A DNA stretch of 64,000 nucleotides, taken from contig NZ_CP021780.1 of NCBI RefSeq assembly GCF_002192415.1, forward strand, positions 3,472,001-3,536,000. The letters are read 5' to 3'. Of the stretch, positions 31,401 to 39,588 are shown piece after piece; positions within the stretch are counted from its first letter, which is position 1, and each line of letters starts with the position of its first letter. This DNA comes from Paenibacillus donghaensis. GTDB taxonomy: Bacteria; Bacillota; Bacilli; Paenibacillales; Paenibacillaceae. The notes under the pieces were generated by a model that was not told the origin of the DNA, ran no database searches, and saw only the letters and a list, made by a program, of their open reading frames with translations. Both the position numbers and the translations under genes were made by a program.

Positions 31401-32905
31401 TAAAGATAGACCAGCCCCGCCACCAATGCGGCTACCCCTACTATAATCAGTCCGACTGGGCCTGTGAGGGCTGAAAACAAGGGGATGAGTCCAGATATAG
31501 AGCTGACAACTTGACCTAATATCACAAGCAAAGGCCCAACCGCTGCCGCAATAGCCGCTACAGTCACAATCATCTGCTGTGATGCAGGACTAAGCGTCGA
31601 AAACTTCTCTGCCAGTTCTGTTATCTTGTCGATAAAAGGCTCTATCGAATCTACGGCTTGGAGCACAATAGGCATGAGCACGTCGCCCAGAGTGATTGCG
31701 ATATCCGCCAGTTTGTTTTTGAGTATCTGCATTTGGCTTTCGAACGTCTTGTATCGTTCTTCTGCTTCTTTTGTAAGAGCAGAATTTTCTTCCCATGCCT
31801 GATTTGATAAGTCTACCGCTCCAGCAAATAACTCACTCGCATTACCAGCCCGCAGCAAACTGTCTCTCAAACGGATTTCCGAAATGCCCATTTCCTCGAG
31901 CATATTAATCGCTGATGTTCCAGCGCTCTCAGCTCCACCCAAACCATTAATGAAAGCGCCGAGCGCTCCCACAGCATCATCCTTGAATGCTTTTCCGAAC
32001 TGCTCTGAAGTCATTCCTGCGATCTTTCCAAAGTTCTGAAGATCCACACCGCCATCTACGATGTTTCCCATTTGAGTTTGTGTCAGCCCTAACGCATCAG
32101 CTAGTGCCTTAAAATCCTTGCTGTTGTTATCTGCAAGCAGTTGCAGCTCCCTTAAAGACATCCCTGTCGCTTGGGTCAGAGCGTCCATCTTATCCATGCT
32201 TGTGGCTGCAACCTGCATGCGAACCATAACGCGCGATATTGCTGACCCACCCATTTCCGCCTCGATGCCAACGGAAGAAAGCGCCGCGGCCAAGCCTAAG
32301 ATATCTGCCTCAGACATCCCCACCTGTGAGCCAGCCCCGGCAAGTCTCAGCGCCATGTCCGTAATCTCAGATTCAGTCGTGGCGAAATTGTTACCGAGAG
32401 CGACAATGGATGATCCAAGCCTATCAAACTGGTCTTGCGGCATTTGAGTGATATTTGCCAGCCGCGCTAGAGCACTCGCTGCTTCGTCGCTACTCATATT
32501 TGTTGCTATGCCTAAATCGACCATAGTTTTTGTAAAGCCGAGGATCGCGCTAGTCTTGATGCCCAACTGACCAGCCGCTTCCCCTACTCTTGCAATCTCC
32601 GATGCTGATTGAGGCATATCTTTAGCCATATCACGAATGCCTTGCCTTAACTCGGAGAATTCGGCTTCTGTGGCGTCCACTGTTTTTCGTACACCAGCAA
32701 AAGCAGATTCAAAATCAGAGGCGACTTTGAGCGATGCCGCACCAACCGCAACGAGGGGGACTGTAACCAGCGCGGTCATTGACTTACCTACATCAGCCAT
32801 GCCTTTTCCGAATTTATCGACTGACTTCTGCGCCTGCTTCATGGCGTCATCAAGGCCAGTATTATTGCCCAAGATGTTTATGACAAGGTTACCGAGTAAA
32901 CTCAT
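28421..32905 (-). CDS. Tape measure protein
   Basis: A 1494-residue protein that sets tail length and contributes to DNA entry. N-terminal TMP-family core (about 30-340: ALVTVPLVAVGAASLKVASDF, PQSASEIARVGEAAGQLGIKT), hydrophobic stretches about 455-510, then a long Ala/Lys/Glu coiled region (about 850-1250). Two short membrane-protein-like segments NFFGIHSPSRLTTGYGENIG and LKIKSPSRVMIALGEFIGKG mark the repeated SPSR motif seen in tape measures. It is the largest gene in the window. Confidence 0.92.
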   Translation of the reverse strand: MSLLGNLVINILGNNTGLDDAMKQAQKSVDKFGKGMADVGKSMTALVTVPLVAVGAASLKVASDFESAFAGVRKTVDATEAEFSELRQGIRDMAKDMPQSASEIARVGEAAGQLGIKTSAILGFTKTMVDLGIATNMSSDEAASALARLANITQMPQDQFDRLGSSIVALGNNFATTESEITDMALRLAGAGSQVGMSEADILGLAAALSSVGIEAEMGGSAISRVMVRMQVAATSMDKMDALTQATGMSLRELQLLADNNSKDFKALADALGLTQTQMGNIVDGGVDLQNFGKIAGMTSEQFGKAFKDDAVGALGAFINGLGGAESAGTSAINMLEEMGISEIRLRDSLLRAGNASELFAGAVDLSNQAWEENSALTKEAEERYKTFESQMQILKNKLADIAITLGDVLMPIVLQAVDSIEPFIDKITELAEKFSTLSPASQQMIVTVAAIAAAVGPLLVILGQVVSSISGLIPLFSALTGPVGLIIVGVAALVAGLVYLYKTSDTVRDTMNSAWESIKSVALSAWGAISAFVMGQIDKIKKFWDTNGTQILQAVTNAFNGIKKVIEFIMPAIKFIIDMAWTAIKNVISGALDMIMGLIKIFTGLFTGDWSKMWEGIKQLLGGAIDFVMGLMTLNFLGGLKTLFTNLLKSGVSIMKNMGTGIVNAFKSLQGSATSLISKMVSGVVNFFKNMFTEGIGIFTRLRTLGASIWQSLSQSVVTVAKGIWTGVKNNFQSMLTSIKNIFSTIQGVIEGIWGKVMAFFKGIDLKKIGKNIMEGLVNGIGSMASAAVEKAKDVAESIGNTIKNFFGIHSPSRLTTGYGENIGQGLVVGINNSKSKAKAAIEQLTGEAGAAAEKSAGKAAEKTRKATEKVQKAAASAAEKAQREAASAAKKAATAANKAFNDALGTAQYKYKMGAVDEVGYIASLEKVKQAYARTGEQVQKINLAIKKANDQVAKDAAAAAKKQFEDSKTFIEARKQANEISQQQELGAWEKLQTKYKVGTTERIAIDKQVNKIRAELAKEAAAQAKALYDEQVKSIETLSTAAVNALKARYTAEEKIATDALQKRIDQHKVASEAIIAGYDAEYQAMVKTLDAQTQAQLLGLQGQIDSIEGLTKAEDIAAEEAAYQKKLADKQKELTDADTAEAREKIQAELDDMLAERQRKYLLEQRQTQIDTLKTEMNNIKSQSEQKAEVLRLDYENKKSIEEKSAQATADSLTTQMESTKTHYASLNTEEALQAEARRLMLDGNNKELIDLLAEYNPKWQDAGQSFGESLLSGLNSTKNSIKSAVDDILSMVGKTAKAATTTPNMSNEIAYLNSLLASGTAAQKKWAEAQAKSYGLNIVNGVIQGMKSGTSAITNAAAATAQAATNGIKDTLKIKSPSRVMIALGEFIGKGLALGMERQMSAVEGAAQDMADAAAIDLSSPSLSAIDSRIQPLENDSRTSTGSAAGLLGDGELVLHNNIYLDGKQIETNVSRRQMSSVTRAARGLGLT

Positions 32906-33195
32906 GATCCCCCTCCTTCCGGCCGCTTGATGCGGTCACCGTATTGCTTCCGAAATGCCGCCTTATCCGGGGTTTGATTACCATCGCCTCGGACTCGCCG
33001 TTCCTTCTTGGGCTGTTCTTTCGCACCAAAAAGGCCGACCCCAATGCGGCCGACCAAGATGTTCGATTTATTCTCTTCATGTTCCATCCCGTAGTCGTAA
33101 TACATCATGATCTGCGGGAAGGACATGTGATCCAGCATGTAATCAGGCGTTGCCCAGGAGTACATTGCGCCCATTCGCGCAAAAATACGCCCCAA
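32902..33195 (-). CDS. Tail assembly chaperone, frameshift extension (gpGT-like)
   Basis: This 97-residue frame continues the chaperone gene at 33198-33545 in the -1 phase. A TTG exists at its start but the ribosome probably arrives by frameshift at the slippery A-AAA-AAC (33219-33225). The encoded segment (IFARMGAMYSWATPDYML, MSFPQIMMYYDYG) is typical of the T part of gpGT proteins, which recruit tape measure to tail protein. It overlaps the tape-measure start by 4 nt. Confidence 0.82.
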   Translation of the reverse strand: MGRIFARMGAMYSWATPDYMLDHMSFPQIMMYYDYGMEHEENKSNILVGRIGVGLFGAKEQPKKERRVRGDGNQTPDKAAFRKQYGDRIKRPEGGGS

Positions 33196-33225
33196 CTCTA
33201 TAGGCTGGGGCTTACCTCGTTTTTT
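33189..33225 (-). promoter_or_regulatory. Programmed -1 ribosomal frameshift signal
   Basis: Slippery heptamer A-AAA-AAC in the correct phase (codons GAA AAA AAC) at 33219-33225, followed after a 7-nt spacer by a hairpin with arms GCCCCA/TGGGGC (33206-33211 with 33189-33194). The zero frame ends 10 codons later (stop after VSPSL); the -1 frame runs on into the 32902 gene. Confidence 0.85.
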
Positions 33226-33545
33226 TCGGAATCGGCACCAGCTCTATCCTTGACCGGCTCCAGTACAAATTCAATGAGTTTCAGCAGTTGATTAAGGTCG
33301 GTGTTATCAACAATCCAGTCCGCTGTAACCTCTGGGAAGGATGGCCGCAGGATGCTCGCCACCTGATCAAGCAGCAACGGGAAGGTGTCTTGACTTCCTG
33401 ACTGCAGCTTGTCGGAGTTTTTGGCGATATCCAGAGTTACCCGGGACGGGATGCGGGATACATCAATTCGTTTCCCAGCAAGGATGACAACCCGCTCCTC
33501 TGGGATGATTTGATCCAGGTCAAGAATCACTTGTTTTTTTGACAT
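33198..33545 (-). CDS. Tail assembly chaperone (gpG-like)
   Basis: A 115-residue protein (VILDLDQIIPEERVVILAGKRIDVSRIP) typical of siphovirus gpG, in the standard place between major tail protein and tape measure. Most ribosomes should end at the zero-frame stop; a minority shift to make the fused chaperone. It keeps tape measure soluble and guides tail polymerisation. Confidence 0.85.
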   Translation of the reverse strand: MSKKQVILDLDQIIPEERVVILAGKRIDVSRIPSRVTLDIAKNSDKLQSGSQDTFPLLLDQVASILRPSFPEVTADWIVDNTDLNQLLKLIEFVLEPVKDRAGADSEKNEVSPSL

Positions 33546-33551
33546 TTTTAA

Positions 33552-34346
33552 TTAAACCCCCTGTTCATCATAAATTTCGAAAAGTTGTTCTCCGACGGCC
33601 CGGCTGGAATCCATGGTGCCGTTCATGCGGATTGGTGTGATTGCTGGGTCCTCGGCGTCCGCTTCCGGGAACGTGATGTTCAGGCCGCTCTCTGGAGTCG
33701 CCTTGTAGATTGTGATACGGAATTCCTTGCCCGCGTCATCATAGTTTGTGATACGTGCAACACGGGGCTGGAAGGTCCCCAAACCGCCAGAAAGGAAACG
33801 TTGAGCCGACAGAGGGGTATAAGTGTAGTTGACCATTACGGCGTCTCCAGAAGTGATTCCGCCGCCCTCCACCCTGGAAATGACTGTGAACCCTGCGCTG
33901 TCAACGGCGAGGGTGTAATCCGTACCCGCTGCCAATGTTGTTGCGCCTTTTTTAACTGTCACTGCAGTAACAACCGTTCCGGCTCCATTTTTATGCAGGA
34001 GACGTTTTTGAACTTGATTGGATAGTGTCACTGGCTCATTGGTTACAGTTTTCGGTGTTCCGGCAATGGTTTCGATCTTGTCAATTCCACCGCGAATCGT
34101 TGCCAGAGTAGCGAGGTTGATTTCCATCAGGTCGCCCTCAATACCAGCCGCGTGATTGTTAATCCCTGTCTTGATTACCCCGGCGTTGTCACTGGTTACA
34201 GTCATCTCGTCCCAAGTTTCCTCGAAAACAATGCTGTTCATCGCCCCGAGGTCAATAAAGCTATTAATGTCTGGACCAACCTCGAATTTCGCGGAGCCAA
34301 ACCGGATAGTATTTCCCGCTTGGACTGTTGTCATATTGCGTCCCAT
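33552..34346 (-). CDS. Major tail protein
   Basis: A 264-residue tail-tube protein: FGSAKFEVGPDINSFIDLGAM, VFEETWDEMTVTSDNAGVI, and an Ig-like insertion near residues 110-185 (VQKRLLHKNGAGTVVTAVTV...VMVNYTYTP). The GGAGGAATAAC site overlaps the end of the 34352 small gene. Confidence 0.85.
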   Translation of the reverse strand: MGRNMTTVQAGNTIRFGSAKFEVGPDINSFIDLGAMNSIVFEETWDEMTVTSDNAGVIKTGINNHAAGIEGDLMEINLATLATIRGGIDKIETIAGTPKTVTNEPVTLSNQVQKRLLHKNGAGTVVTAVTVKKGATTLAAGTDYTLAVDSAGFTVISRVEGGGITSGDAVMVNYTYTPLSAQRFLSGGLGTFQPRVARITNYDDAGKEFRITIYKATPESGLNITFPEADAEDPAITPIRMNGTMDSSRAVGEQLFEIYDEQGV

Positions 34347-34351
34347 AATTG

Positions 34352-34498
34352 TTATTCCTCCTCAGATTTTTCGATTTTAGAAACAGAAATCGCTACATCT
34401 TGGCCTGCGTATTTCTCGATCAACTCAATAACCGACACTCCGTCAATTACCAGCTCGCCGTGTTCGTTTCTTTCGAGCACACCATAAATACTCAGCAC
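34352..34498 (-). CDS. Small hypothetical structural-region protein
   Basis: A 48-residue frame too short for usual calling, GTG start at 34498 with GGGAGGAATAAA upstream; predicted alpha/beta (SIYGVLERNEHGELVIDGVS, ELIEKYAGQDVAISVSKIEK). Ends 6 nt before the major tail protein start, the Glu-rich tail encoding its ribosome-binding site. Conserved small genes occur at this place in related phages; function unknown. Confidence 0.65.
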   Translation of the reverse strand: MLSIYGVLERNEHGELVIDGVSVIELIEKYAGQDVAISVSKIEKSEEE

Positions 34499-34500
34499 GT

Positions 34501-34881
34501 TTATTCCTCCCGATAGATAATTTTGAAATCCGTTGCTATGTGATAGAGCTTTGTGTCGCTCTCGTACATGTCCCTGCTGCCCTCCCAGACGCCTTGCAGC
34601 ACCCTAACGCCGCCCATATTACCCTTGTAGCGTTGGAGAGCGTCACGCACCGCCTCGGCTACCGTCTTGGCCTCGCCGTAACGAGTAGAAAACACCGAGA
34701 ACTGAAATCTCGGATAGGCAACGGGAAGGTTATGGTGAGCTACCCCTGAAATCTCCAGATACGCAATGGCTGGGTATGTTGGCTTCTCCGGCAGCCAGCC
34801 TGGATGAATCCGATTGCCTACAACGCCCTGAATCTCTGGAATGGTCAGCAGGTAATCACGTAGTTTTGTTTCGATTGCCAT
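34501..34881 (-). CDS. Tail terminator/completion protein (DUF3168-like)
   Basis: A 126-residue protein: LRDYLLTIPEIQGVVGNRIHPG, PTYPAIAYLEISGVAHHN, FQFSVFSTRYGEAKTVAEAVRDAL, the DUF3168/gpU-like order. It caps the tail tube at the head side. It shares 1 nt with the upstream gene. Confidence 0.78.
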   Translation of the reverse strand: MAIETKLRDYLLTIPEIQGVVGNRIHPGWLPEKPTYPAIAYLEISGVAHHNLPVAYPRFQFSVFSTRYGEAKTVAEAVRDALQRYKGNMGGVRVLQGVWEGSRDMYESDTKLYHIATDFKIIYREE

Positions 34882-35306
34882 CAGGCACCCACTCTCTCAA
34901 CCACTGCCTTTACGCCCTCTATGAGCAGCTTTCGGACCTTGGCCCGGCTCTTATCCATAGATGGCCGCATGAACGGTCTCGGCGGCTGGTGGCTACTGCC
35001 GTATTCGTAGAAGGTAACGTAAAAAGGGGCAGACGCAGATAAATCTCCTTTGCGTGCCCCTACCGTTACATTTGCATAAAACGCACCTTTTTTTGATGTG
35101 CCAATGTTGATTTCCAAAGAAAAACGAGTGTTCCCCGTAGCCCCGATAGGTGCCCGGGAATCAGCTTCGCGGAATACAATTTCAGCAGCCTGAGAGATCA
35201 GGTCCCGAATCTCCTTGGTGATCTCAGCGTTTGCTCGCTTCAGCTGCCGGATAACTTCCTCTGCACCATCCACACGGATGTTTGACCTTGATGTGCGCCG
35301 GACCAT
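34881..35306 (-). CDS. HK97 gp10-family head-tail/tail completion protein
   Basis: A 141-residue protein; ATG at 35306 overlaps the stop of the head-closure gene (TAATG). Features RVDGAEEVIRQLKRAN, AAEIVFREADSRAPIGATGN and FYEYGSSHQPPRPFMRP are typical of the family. Confidence 0.83.
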   Translation of the reverse strand: MVRRTSRSNIRVDGAEEVIRQLKRANAEITKEIRDLISQAAEIVFREADSRAPIGATGNTRFSLEINIGTSKKGAFYANVTVGARKGDLSASAPFYVTFYEYGSSHQPPRPFMRPSMDKSRAKVRKLLIEGVKAVVERVGA

Positions 35307-35635
35307 TATTGACGCTCCTTGCACATCAGCTGCAGTTCTTTATTCTCATACTTCGGATTGATGATATATAGAATCTCGAATTCAACGCCTTTGTAACGTA
35401 CAACCATTGTCCTATCAATCCCTTCGCGGTACCGTATACGGATGCGCGTAGTCACATCGGCGGTGACTTGTGCGGCTGCAGCTCGGTCTTGTCCTCGAAG
35501 TGGCTCTATTGCAGCCCACAGCTTTACCACTTCCACCCAATCGTCCGTAGGCTGTCCCCATTCATCCAGATCATCAGGACCAGGAGGTCGAAAGACTACG
35601 GACCGCTTATTGAGACGGTTAACAAGCACGGTCAT
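35306..35635 (-). CDS. Head closure / head-tail adaptor protein
   Basis: A 109-residue protein of the SPP1 gp16-like type: NRLNKRSVVFRPPGPDDLDEWGQP, WAAIEPLRGQDRAAAAQ, and IRIRYREGIDRTMVVRYKGVEFEIL. It closes the head-tail channel after DNA packaging. Confidence 0.83.
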   Translation of the reverse strand: MTVLVNRLNKRSVVFRPPGPDDLDEWGQPTDDWVEVVKLWAAIEPLRGQDRAAAAQVTADVTTRIRIRYREGIDRTMVVRYKGVEFEILYIINPKYENKELQLMCKERQ

Positions 35636-35898
35636 GATTCTTCACTGATCCCCATCAATTCGATAGCTTTCGCCTTCCCTCGGACCTTTTCTCCGTTGGG
35701 AAGCTCAAAGATCCCGCCGCCAGCATGCTTCGGCCATTCCTCCGGAGTCTCTGCTGGCACATCTTGGCCGATGTATCCGAGTTTCTGGAGGTATCCAGCA
35801 CGTTCCTCTCCAGCCTCATACGCCGAACCAATTTCGTGAACCTTTCCAGATCCCTTATCCCGGAATTTCTTTAACACGGGATATTCCATATCAATCAC
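35632..35898 (-). CDS. Hypothetical structural-region protein
   Basis: An 88-residue protein; start either at 35898 or three codons later. N-terminal PVLKKFRDKGSGKVHEIGSAYEA and C-terminal NGEKVRGKAKAIELMG segments occur in small head-region proteins. It overlaps both neighbours by 4 nt. Confidence 0.62.
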   Translation of the reverse strand: MIDMEYPVLKKFRDKGSGKVHEIGSAYEAGEERAGYLQKLGYIGQDVPAETPEEWPKHAGGGIFELPNGEKVRGKAKAIELMGISEES

Positions 35899-36161
35899 CC
35901 CGTTTTCAGTTGTAAAATCAGGCTTTCCAGTGAAAAATTGAATTTCTCAAGCTTCTCGGCAGGATCTCGGTGCTCATAGTTAATAGCACAGTAAAGCATC
36001 ACGGCCAGTTTGTACCTGGCCGATCCACTTTGATCCTCTGGCACTCCCGCTACAAGCAAGTATTCCTCGGCTGCGGCAACAAAAAGAGCGAGGGTTGTAT
36101 CCTCCTCGCTCCCGTCTATTCTCAGATATCCTTTTAGTTCATCCAGCGGTAAATCGAGCAT
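35895..36161 (-). CDS. Head-tail connector protein
   Basis: An 88-residue helical connector (gp6/gp15-like): DELKGYLRIDGSEEDTTLALFVAAAEEYL, YKLAVMLYCAINYEHRDP. It joins portal to head closure. Confidence 0.85.
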   Translation of the reverse strand: MLDLPLDELKGYLRIDGSEEDTTLALFVAAAEEYLLVAGVPEDQSGSARYKLAVMLYCAINYEHRDPAEKLEKFNFSLESLILQLKTG

Positions 36162-36179
36162 GTCCGGCTCCTCTCCGCC

Positions 36180-36404
36180 CTATATCGTCGGCACCCAATC
36201 CAGTACGGCGGAGTACACCGTGCCGTCAATGGTCTTGACCTCAATAGTGTACTGTCCTGCTGGGTTGTTATCGCTAAACCACAGCGTTTCTTGATCGTCT
36301 GGGGTCAGTTCTGCACCGTTTTTCTTGATGTAGGTGACCGCCCCCAGCGCGAGGGAAATTCTCGCTCCCGCACCATCCAACAGCTCGAACTCGGTATGAT
36401 TCAC
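36180..36404 (-). CDS. Hypothetical protein after capsid gene
   Basis: A 74-residue beta-rich protein, GTG start at 36404 behind AGGAGGGTG (an earlier TTG is possible). Sequence NHTEFELLDGAGARISLALGAVTYIKKNG suggests a small Ig-like or decoration fold, and the position next to the capsid gene fits a head decoration protein, but this is not proven. Confidence 0.58.
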   Translation of the reverse strand: MNHTEFELLDGAGARISLALGAVTYIKKNGAELTPDDQETLWFSDNNPAGQYTIEVKTIDGTVYSAVLDWVPTI

Positions 36405-36457
36405 ACCGTTATGTTCACCCTCCTGGCCTGTTGGATTCAATGTTGCCGGCGAAGGAG

Positions 36458-37597
36458 TTAGAGCTTTTTTGCGATACGGAAGGCGGACTTCAGCTTGATC
36501 TTATGGTCGAGCCAAGCCGTCAGGACGAACAGTTCAACACCTGTCTTAACGTCCTTGTCGCGGTCATACAGCACTTGTGGGTCATAATTGAAGTGTGAAT
36601 ACCGGAAGTCTCCGACAATTGGGTTCACGGCCGAGTCGCTGAATACAACTGGTTTTCCAAGCACCTGCTCAGGTTGTGCGCTGTACAGCGTTGCATTGCC
36701 ATTCGCCAGAACCTCAATGATGTCGAGATAATCTGCATAACGCATAACAATCTTTGCATTATCTCGATAATCCTCGTGCAAGGCAGCAATAGCATTTTTA
36801 ATTGCTTTATACAAGTCCGCTCCGGTGACTACCGTGATGTTGTTCTGCGTCGAATAGAAAGACATGTGCTCTTCTCCTACCTTCGGAGTTGCAGCAAACG
36901 CAACCTTCTTTTCTTTAGCAGCCAAACCACTCTCAAGTGCTTGGTCTACCGTTTGGACCAGATTGGTATCCGTTGCAGCGAGGATGGTCTCGGACACGGG
37001 CACATAAATTTTGAACTTGAAACGACCAAACGTCACCACATCTCCCTCGGCCTTCAACTCTTTAGCAGTTTCAGTGTCGAGAATGAAATCATCATCATCC
37101 AGAGTGAAAGTGATTTTAGGAATCTCAAGATTCGTTACGCTTGTCACTGTCGAAACATCGCGCAGTGGGTTCTTGACAAACGGCTCGTGCAGCAACTCTG
37201 TGGTCATTGTGGTAGGCAAGATTTTTTCTCCGCCAGTCGAGTTGTTGTCACCGAGAGCAGCTTTAATTTCTGGAGAAACAGTCTTTCCACCTACAACCGC
37301 ACGGATCAAACCAGCTTTAGCAGCTGTAATTTTGGCCTTAGGGTCAGAAAGGTTTGCTCCAAGTGCCGGAGCCTTAGCTGCTAAGGACGCTGTTTGAGCC
37401 GCTTGCATTTCATCATGTTCTCTTTGCAGGATGTCAAAGCGTTCTTTCAGGTTATTCTCCTTAGTTTCCAGCGCCTTGATATCTTCGATGCTCGCTTCTG
37501 GCTTAGATGCCTCCACCAACTTCGCTTGCTTTGCAGCAGCGTATGCCGTGCCGATAGTCAACAAATCATTTTTTACATCGAACAGTGTTTTAGCCAT
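36458..37597 (-). CDS. Major capsid protein (HK97 fold)
   Basis: A 379-residue HK97-type capsid precursor. Residues 1-100 are helical and charged (scaffold/delta domain, cleaved by the prohead protease); the mature part has LLHEPFVKNPLRDVSTVTSVTN, VPVSETILAATDTNL, YRDNAKIVMRYADYL and ends WLDHKIKLKSAFRIAKKL. It overlaps the protease gene by 8 nt. Confidence 0.92.
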   Translation of the reverse strand: MAKTLFDVKNDLLTIGTAYAAAKQAKLVEASKPEASIEDIKALETKENNLKERFDILQREHDEMQAAQTASLAAKAPALGANLSDPKAKITAAKAGLIRAVVGGKTVSPEIKAALGDNNSTGGEKILPTTMTTELLHEPFVKNPLRDVSTVTSVTNLEIPKITFTLDDDDFILDTETAKELKAEGDVVTFGRFKFKIYVPVSETILAATDTNLVQTVDQALESGLAAKEKKVAFAATPKVGEEHMSFYSTQNNITVVTGADLYKAIKNAIAALHEDYRDNAKIVMRYADYLDIIEVLANGNATLYSAQPEQVLGKPVVFSDSAVNPIVGDFRYSHFNYDPQVLYDRDKDVKTGVELFVLTAWLDHKIKLKSAFRIAKKL

Positions 37598-38369
37598 TAA
37601 TGATACCTCCCAGGTATGATTGCAAATTTTGTAATTCTAATTGAGCATTTCGGGCCATTTCAATACGTTCAGCTTCGGTATAACCTTTGTTCGAGGGAGC
37701 GACCGTCCGCTTGGAGATAGCTGCAGGAACGTTGCGATACTTTGCGAATAACTCTTCGCTAATTGACGCAGCCATTTGATTAGCTTCTTCAACGACATCA
37801 CACAATCCGTATGCAAAGGCCTCGTCTGCAGAAAGCCAAGTCTCGGCATCAAGTAGATCATTCAAAGTCGCTTCATCAAGTTTATCCCCCCCTTTTTGTA
37901 AAAAACTTTGAGCAGCGGATTGCCCGATGCGTTCCAAATCGTCAGCGGCCTTTCGTAACTCTGTAGCATTGCCAACGGCTAACATCCAAGGGTGGTGAAC
38001 CATCAGCATGCTGTTTTTAGGCATCCAAATTTCGTCTCCAGCCATCGCAATAACCGCGGCTATTGAAGCCGCTAATGCATCCACGTGAGATATCACTCTC
38101 GCTTTATGGCGCTGCAACATATTGAGAATGGCTAGCCCTTCAAACACTGACCCGCCAGGACTGTTGATGTAGAGATGAATGACCTCAACCCCATCAGCCA
38201 ATTCGTTCAATTCGTTTTTAAATGATGTGGATGAGACTTCTCCATATTCCTCCCACGCATACTTCGTAATTTCTCCATAAATGAAGATGTCTGCTGAACT
38301 TGGATCGCTCGCAGACATCTTCATCTCCCAAAACTTATTTGGGGCTTTATTTTGTTGGGCTTTACTCAT
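37590..38369 (-). CDS. ClpP-like prohead protease
   Basis: A 259-residue ClpP-family head maturation protease: HLYINSPGGSVFEGLAI, Ser in DALAASIAAVIAMAGD (about residue 101), His in MLMVHHPWML (about 125), and an Asp downstream (LNDLLDAETWL). It cleaves the capsid delta domain during head assembly. It overlaps portal and capsid genes by 8 nt each. Confidence 0.92.
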   Translation of the reverse strand: MSKAQQNKAPNKFWEMKMSASDPSSADIFIYGEITKYAWEEYGEVSSTSFKNELNELADGVEVIHLYINSPGGSVFEGLAILNMLQRHKARVISHVDALAASIAAVIAMAGDEIWMPKNSMLMVHHPWMLAVGNATELRKAADDLERIGQSAAQSFLQKGGDKLDEATLNDLLDAETWLSADEAFAYGLCDVVEEANQMAASISEELFAKYRNVPAAISKRTVAPSNKGYTEAERIEMARNAQLELQNLQSYLGGIING

Positions 38370-39579
38370 TTTTTGTACTCACCCCCTTCCGTTGTTCGAC
38401 TGGTGTATCTATTGGGTACAGGTCACCACTGATGTGCAGCTTGTCTCCGCCAGATTCGGGCGGCAGCTCTTCCCAAGCTCGAACCTCATTGGGTTTGAAC
38501 ACCCCTGACCGGATCATTTTGAAGTAGAAATCACCTCTGGTTGCCATATCCCCACGCAAAAGAGCGCCGACAGTGAACTTGAAGTACAGTCCCTGCTGGC
38601 GCTGCTGTGGTGTGAGCAGCTTCCGGTTAAATTCCTGTTCGTACTGCCGGATAATTGGTAGCAGCGTATAAGTCACAAATTCAAGGCTCATTTGCTCCAT
38701 ACTGCTGTAACTTGCGCCGTCTGTCTCCCCGACCATAGTCACCGGCATGTTGAATACTGTGGCGACCCGGGACCGCGTAATCTTTTCAACCTCAAACACC
38801 TTGGAGTCGATGAAGTTACGATTGATCTCCTTGATTTCCACCCCTGGCTCTTGAATGATGACCCCGCCATTTTCTTGGTAGAATTTCGCAAAGTTCTCCC
38901 AAATCTCTTTTTTCTTATCTGCCCCAACATGCGCGGCCAGCTTCAAAATAAAAGAGGCTTTTATCGACGAATCCAATTGATCTAACGTGAACTTTCTCAC
39001 AGCAGCGTCGAAGTCGATTGTTCCCCGCAGGACATCAATAGGGCTGATCCCTTTATAGCCATTCTGAGAGGTCTGCACATGGTTGATATGCACCATATCC
39101 ATGTTATGGACGTAATAGGTCCCTTTGTCTCCTCGGACCATGTACCACAGCTCGTCAGTGTCTTGCTCAACAACAGGCTCAACCTTTGTCGGATCAAGCA
39201 CAATCAGCGCTTCGACTTCATAGAATCGGTTATACTCTTTCATCGCATAACCATTTCCATATACATTCCGATGGGTCTCCAGCAGCCTAATAAATCCGAA
39301 TGAGGTCATATTCCGGTTCGGAGCGTTCGCTATTAAGTCATTCAATCCTTCATAAACAGGGCTGTATTCCTTATAGAGTTTGATCGGAAGCACAGCCAAT
39401 GAGTTTGAAAGCCGAGAGACAGCCGCGAATATCGTTTCGTTCGAAGCGAGCTCTCCCCCAGCCATACCTCTGAAGATGGAAAGTCCGTTCCTGAACCAGC
39501 TGGTGAAATTTTCTGTGCCCGCAGGAGCTTTGTTGCGGACCACATTCCAAGCCACTTTTGTTCGTTGCCATAATTTCAT
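38362..39579 (-). CDS. Portal protein (HK97 family)
   Basis: A 405-residue portal: SNSLAVLPIKLYKEYSPVY, FIRLLETHRNVYGNGYAM, GISPIDVLRGTIDFDAAVR, and VGETDGASYSSMEQMSLEF. Ring at the head vertex through which DNA is packaged. It overlaps the protease gene by 8 nt. Confidence 0.92.
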   Translation of the reverse strand: MKLWQRTKVAWNVVRNKAPAGTENFTSWFRNGLSIFRGMAGGELASNETIFAAVSRLSNSLAVLPIKLYKEYSPVYEGLNDLIANAPNRNMTSFGFIRLLETHRNVYGNGYAMKEYNRFYEVEALIVLDPTKVEPVVEQDTDELWYMVRGDKGTYYVHNMDMVHINHVQTSQNGYKGISPIDVLRGTIDFDAAVRKFTLDQLDSSIKASFILKLAAHVGADKKKEIWENFAKFYQENGGVIIQEPGVEIKEINRNFIDSKVFEVEKITRSRVATVFNMPVTMVGETDGASYSSMEQMSLEFVTYTLLPIIRQYEQEFNRKLLTPQQRQQGLYFKFTVGALLRGDMATRGDFYFKMIRSGVFKPNEVRAWEELPPESGGDKLHISGDLYPIDTPVEQRKGVSTKNE

Positions 39580-39588
39580 TTCTTGTCA

